This document shows positions 62,801 to 64,000 of a DNA stretch of 64,000 bases, one piece after another. The translations under genes were made by a program, and so were the position numbers. The notes beneath the pieces were generated by a model. That model made no database searches. It was not told the DNA's origin and saw only the letters and a list, made by a program, of their open reading frames with translations. Numbering within the stretch: the first letter of the stretch is position 1; the number at the start of each line of letters is the position of its first letter. This DNA comes from Crambe crambe (lineage: Eukaryota > Porifera > Demospongiae > Poecilosclerida > Crambeidae): the NCBI GenBank assembly GCA_963924555.1, contig OZ004592.1:5208001-5272000 (forward strand), given 5' to 3'.

Positions 62801-63672
62801 AGTGTTGATTCAGAACTCTCATGTGATGTTATTACAGCCAAATTTCCTCCATAAAAGATGTGGCTTAGATGGTGTTTGTTAGTTGAAGCTAAATTGTTAC
62901 TCATGGTAGAATTAACAATGTGCACTTGCATACCAGCATACTGCATTAGAACTATCAAACCAGAGGCAAAGAAAGTGTTCGATTCACCTTTTAGAAATCT
63001 TGAGTATTCAATTGTTATGTTTATGTTTCTATTTGAAGGTCCCTCATATTGATGGTACCACAACACAGCATTTCCTCCAATCGATTTATAACCAGTGCCT
63101 TTATTATCTCGAAAAATGGAGTTCTTGATACAGGATGACCCATAAATCTCTTTCATGAAAATCCCGTAGCCATCAGAATTCTGCATGGTGGTGTTAGTGA
63201 TTTCAAGATCGGTTATTTTGTTCAGATATAAACCGATTTTCAAATCTTTATAGAAAGGGTGAGTTTCTATGAATTGTACGTGTTTGCTACATCCAGTGAA
63301 TACCATACCTAAAAGCTTCAAGTATCTGATATTTTGAAATTCAAAACCAACACCTTTTTTATCACATTCAATCTTGGTGATATTGTATGCTTCATTCCTT
63401 CCCTTTCTATAACTTGATAGACTGAGTCTGTGCAGATCAGTGAAGATCACATTTTTATCCAAGTGATGAAGTCCAGGAAAAAAGATGAATTCGGTATAAT
63501 TGGACTCAAAATAAATGCTACTGTTTCTAGCATAATTGGCTAGTGTTTCACATGGTGTCCTGTTGTGGCATGCACAACTTTGATCACTTGGTTTCACATA
63601 GAAACACACTGTACTGGATACTGAGACTATGCATCCAGCAAGAAGCAGAAGTAATACTCTAGTTATGATCAT
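59824..63672 (-). CDS. Intronless 1282-aa beta-helix ectodomain / multi-pass membrane protein
   Basis: ATG at 63672 gives signal peptide MIITRVLLLLLAGCIVSVSS. Residues about 22-620 have the irregular short repeats of a right-handed parallel beta-helix (NSTFTQGKALYGGGIF, GGGISIRLN, SATAIAAFHS, YKGGGIHLCE, GGGIFVQDQC), with many N-glycosylation sites. Around 806-835 is a Cys knot-like segment (CTEGRTGVLCGDCKPN, SSRCIDC). From about 836 to 1195 there are some seven or eight hydrophobic spans, then a cytoplasmic tail of about 90 residues rich in acidic and Ser residues. The beta-helix part resembles bacterial polymorphic outer membrane proteins in repeat style. Large families of this architecture occur in sponges, to my recollection. 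It may be an adhesion or sensing receptor; no function is known to me. Its end is tail to tail with the kinase gene. Confidence 0.88.
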   Translation of the reverse strand: MIITRVLLLLLAGCIVSVSSTVCFYVKPSDQSCACHNRTPCETLANYARNSSIYFESNYTEFIFFPGLHHLDKNVIFTDLHRLSLSSYRKGRNEAYNITKIECDKKGVGFEFQNIRYLKLLGMVFTGCSKHVQFIETHPFYKDLKIGLYLNKITDLEITNTTMQNSDGYGIFMKEIYGSSCIKNSIFRDNKGTGYKSIGGNAVLWYHQYEGPSNRNINITIEYSRFLKGESNTFFASGLIVLMQYAGMQVHIVNSTMSNNLASTNKHHLSHIFYGGNLAVITSHESSESTLSTSSISIINSTFTQGKALYGGGIFIQVKSNSNSYRFYIADCRFNENVGGGISIRLNPRKGYLKDVEIFLINIHFDSNWIVASCTNPDLGTAMMVEGFNIQSQIVSIYINKCRFVNQTIPKILACEKYILNEFNAVLYVHQYSGKLLIEDSLFEHNSATAIAAFHSIVAFKGNVTLFNNTGYKGGGIHLCEASYVIMTPNTTLTLSHNHATSVGGGIFVQDQCNQNIRPICFYQIDPCSEIDDTEVLSGIKVLFINNTADFAGSQIYGGRVAHCTIQYGNGSAQVYHEIFEYEEQDAEDGSRVSSDPDRVSFCENINGVLMYTNITNKKLENPVYSGEEITVSLVLTGQLNGTVPGRIEVDNFAKDNTVSKIKGNFSDLLPKKCSDVTIKFYTSYPGVHDHRGAEVLQIGVQNNPLAGRVFLHVHILPVPLGCVSTGNDSQPYECIPDLKKYKLKCYVNTKNGIIQRKPPNWLGYVSDTTANISGFVFYPYCPHGYCKEEVIDIPTDNETFSQDYQCTEGRTGVLCGDCKPNLSLSMGSSRCIDCNSFSLIKTAGASIGFAAIMIVVILFLLIFNITITEGTMSGFLFYVNVFYILWPVLQPHSSTKSYAHKLESLFYFFIAGVNLVFGCDCCFYNGLDTTGRTWLQFIIVIYLWIITGLIVWICRRFSKINEIIGHNAVPILATNILFSYTSTTLAIIHSLTYARLSYPGPNGSNITHTVALYDGNIPFLGKKHLPLLIIGCIFGAFSLSFMLTLLCIQPLQRYSHWRLLKWVNKLKPLIDAYSCPHIIKPHCRFWNGFLLLIRSILFVIYMGGNGHDDRKILFLLSSLCLIILTTAWIFGGIYTKRNLNYLNLSYIINIGILSVVLRDYQKDKGDEQSKNTVTVIASFTSLSIAILTFFGTLFYHIYMQNKRWKLLKRSLGTLKYLCTRLCEICKRHTVNNSYQVLEGYVNNNDEGSSAISSSEVIIPDEDSSIGNKQYREPQLMDYDSI

Positions 63673-64000
63673 AGCTTAGTGACCAGCTTGATACTTGGAA
63701 GTTCTAGAGCTATCACATTCAATTCAGCAGGGGAAAAAAAAAAAAAAATTATTGTTAGCGGGCGCGCGCGAGACTAACGATAAGGTTGTAGATTTGAGCA
63801 TGCGCAGTTAAAACCTACTGTCTCATGTATGTAAGTTTTCAACCAGTAACTATAGCTTTCCAGGAACCAGTAAGTTAGATAGTTTGATAGTTGATTGACC
63901 GCACAGCATATGAGAATATGCATGACTATCTAGCTTTAGCTAACAGTAAACCTAGCTAGTTATTTCAGAGAATATCTTGGGATTGATTGTAGCTAACTTG
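63673..64000. other. Upstream region of the beta-helix gene
   Basis: Contains an A-run (63736-63748) and a GGGCGCGCGCG stretch near 63761. No TATA box or other gene recognised. Confidence 0.4.

Overview
The window is animal nuclear DNA, most likely from a sponge (Porifera, probably a demosponge). It is AT-rich, with spliceosomal introns, metazoan gene families (an NK-type homeobox, an Ig-like receptor tyrosine kinase, a GPAT3/4-type acyltransferase), many small inverted-repeat elements and long dinucleotide microsatellites. The large intronless beta-helix plus multi-membrane protein on the right is of a type I associate with sponge genomes. The species call is inference.

Layout. (1) 1-867, minus: 5' part of an NK-class homeobox gene; its homeodomain runs off the left edge. 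(2) 1210-51245, minus: one 15-exon glycerol-3-phosphate acyltransferase gene (GPAT3/4 type, 450 aa) spread over 50 kb. I assembled it from small exons whose splice phases all agree. Its giant introns 12 (2099-14284), 11 (14371-30082) and 8 (30615-47689) fill most of the window. Introns 12 and 11 hold repeats, a deleted 5S rRNA-like gene and few or no protein genes. (3) 30704-46708, inside intron 8: a tandem array of short secreted proteins with a fibrinogen-like start and a Cys-rich C-terminal module. Three copies are intact: one on the minus strand (30704-31975) and two on the plus strand (35954-37084 and 45136-46263). Four copies are broken and several C-terminal fragments are scattered between foldback elements and segmental duplications. 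The plus copies are intronless and share a TATA box and a repeated upstream block. (4) 51530-59535 (or 59609), plus: a split-kinase receptor tyrosine kinase in 16 exons, head to head with GPAT across 284 bp. (5) 59824-63672, minus: a single-exon 1282-aa beta-helix/multi-pass membrane protein, tail to tail with the kinase.

The most interesting part is the nested array. Frameworks are nearly identical between intact and broken copies, while four or five short sites vary in sequence and length. That pattern would suit a diversifying secreted recognition family with pseudogenes as possible conversion donors. The sequence shows the variation; the immune or allorecognition role is only inference. 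Other points of note are an HCD instead of HRD catalytic motif in the kinase, a 140-nt CT tract directly against one of its splice acceptors, and a GC-AG intron in GPAT.
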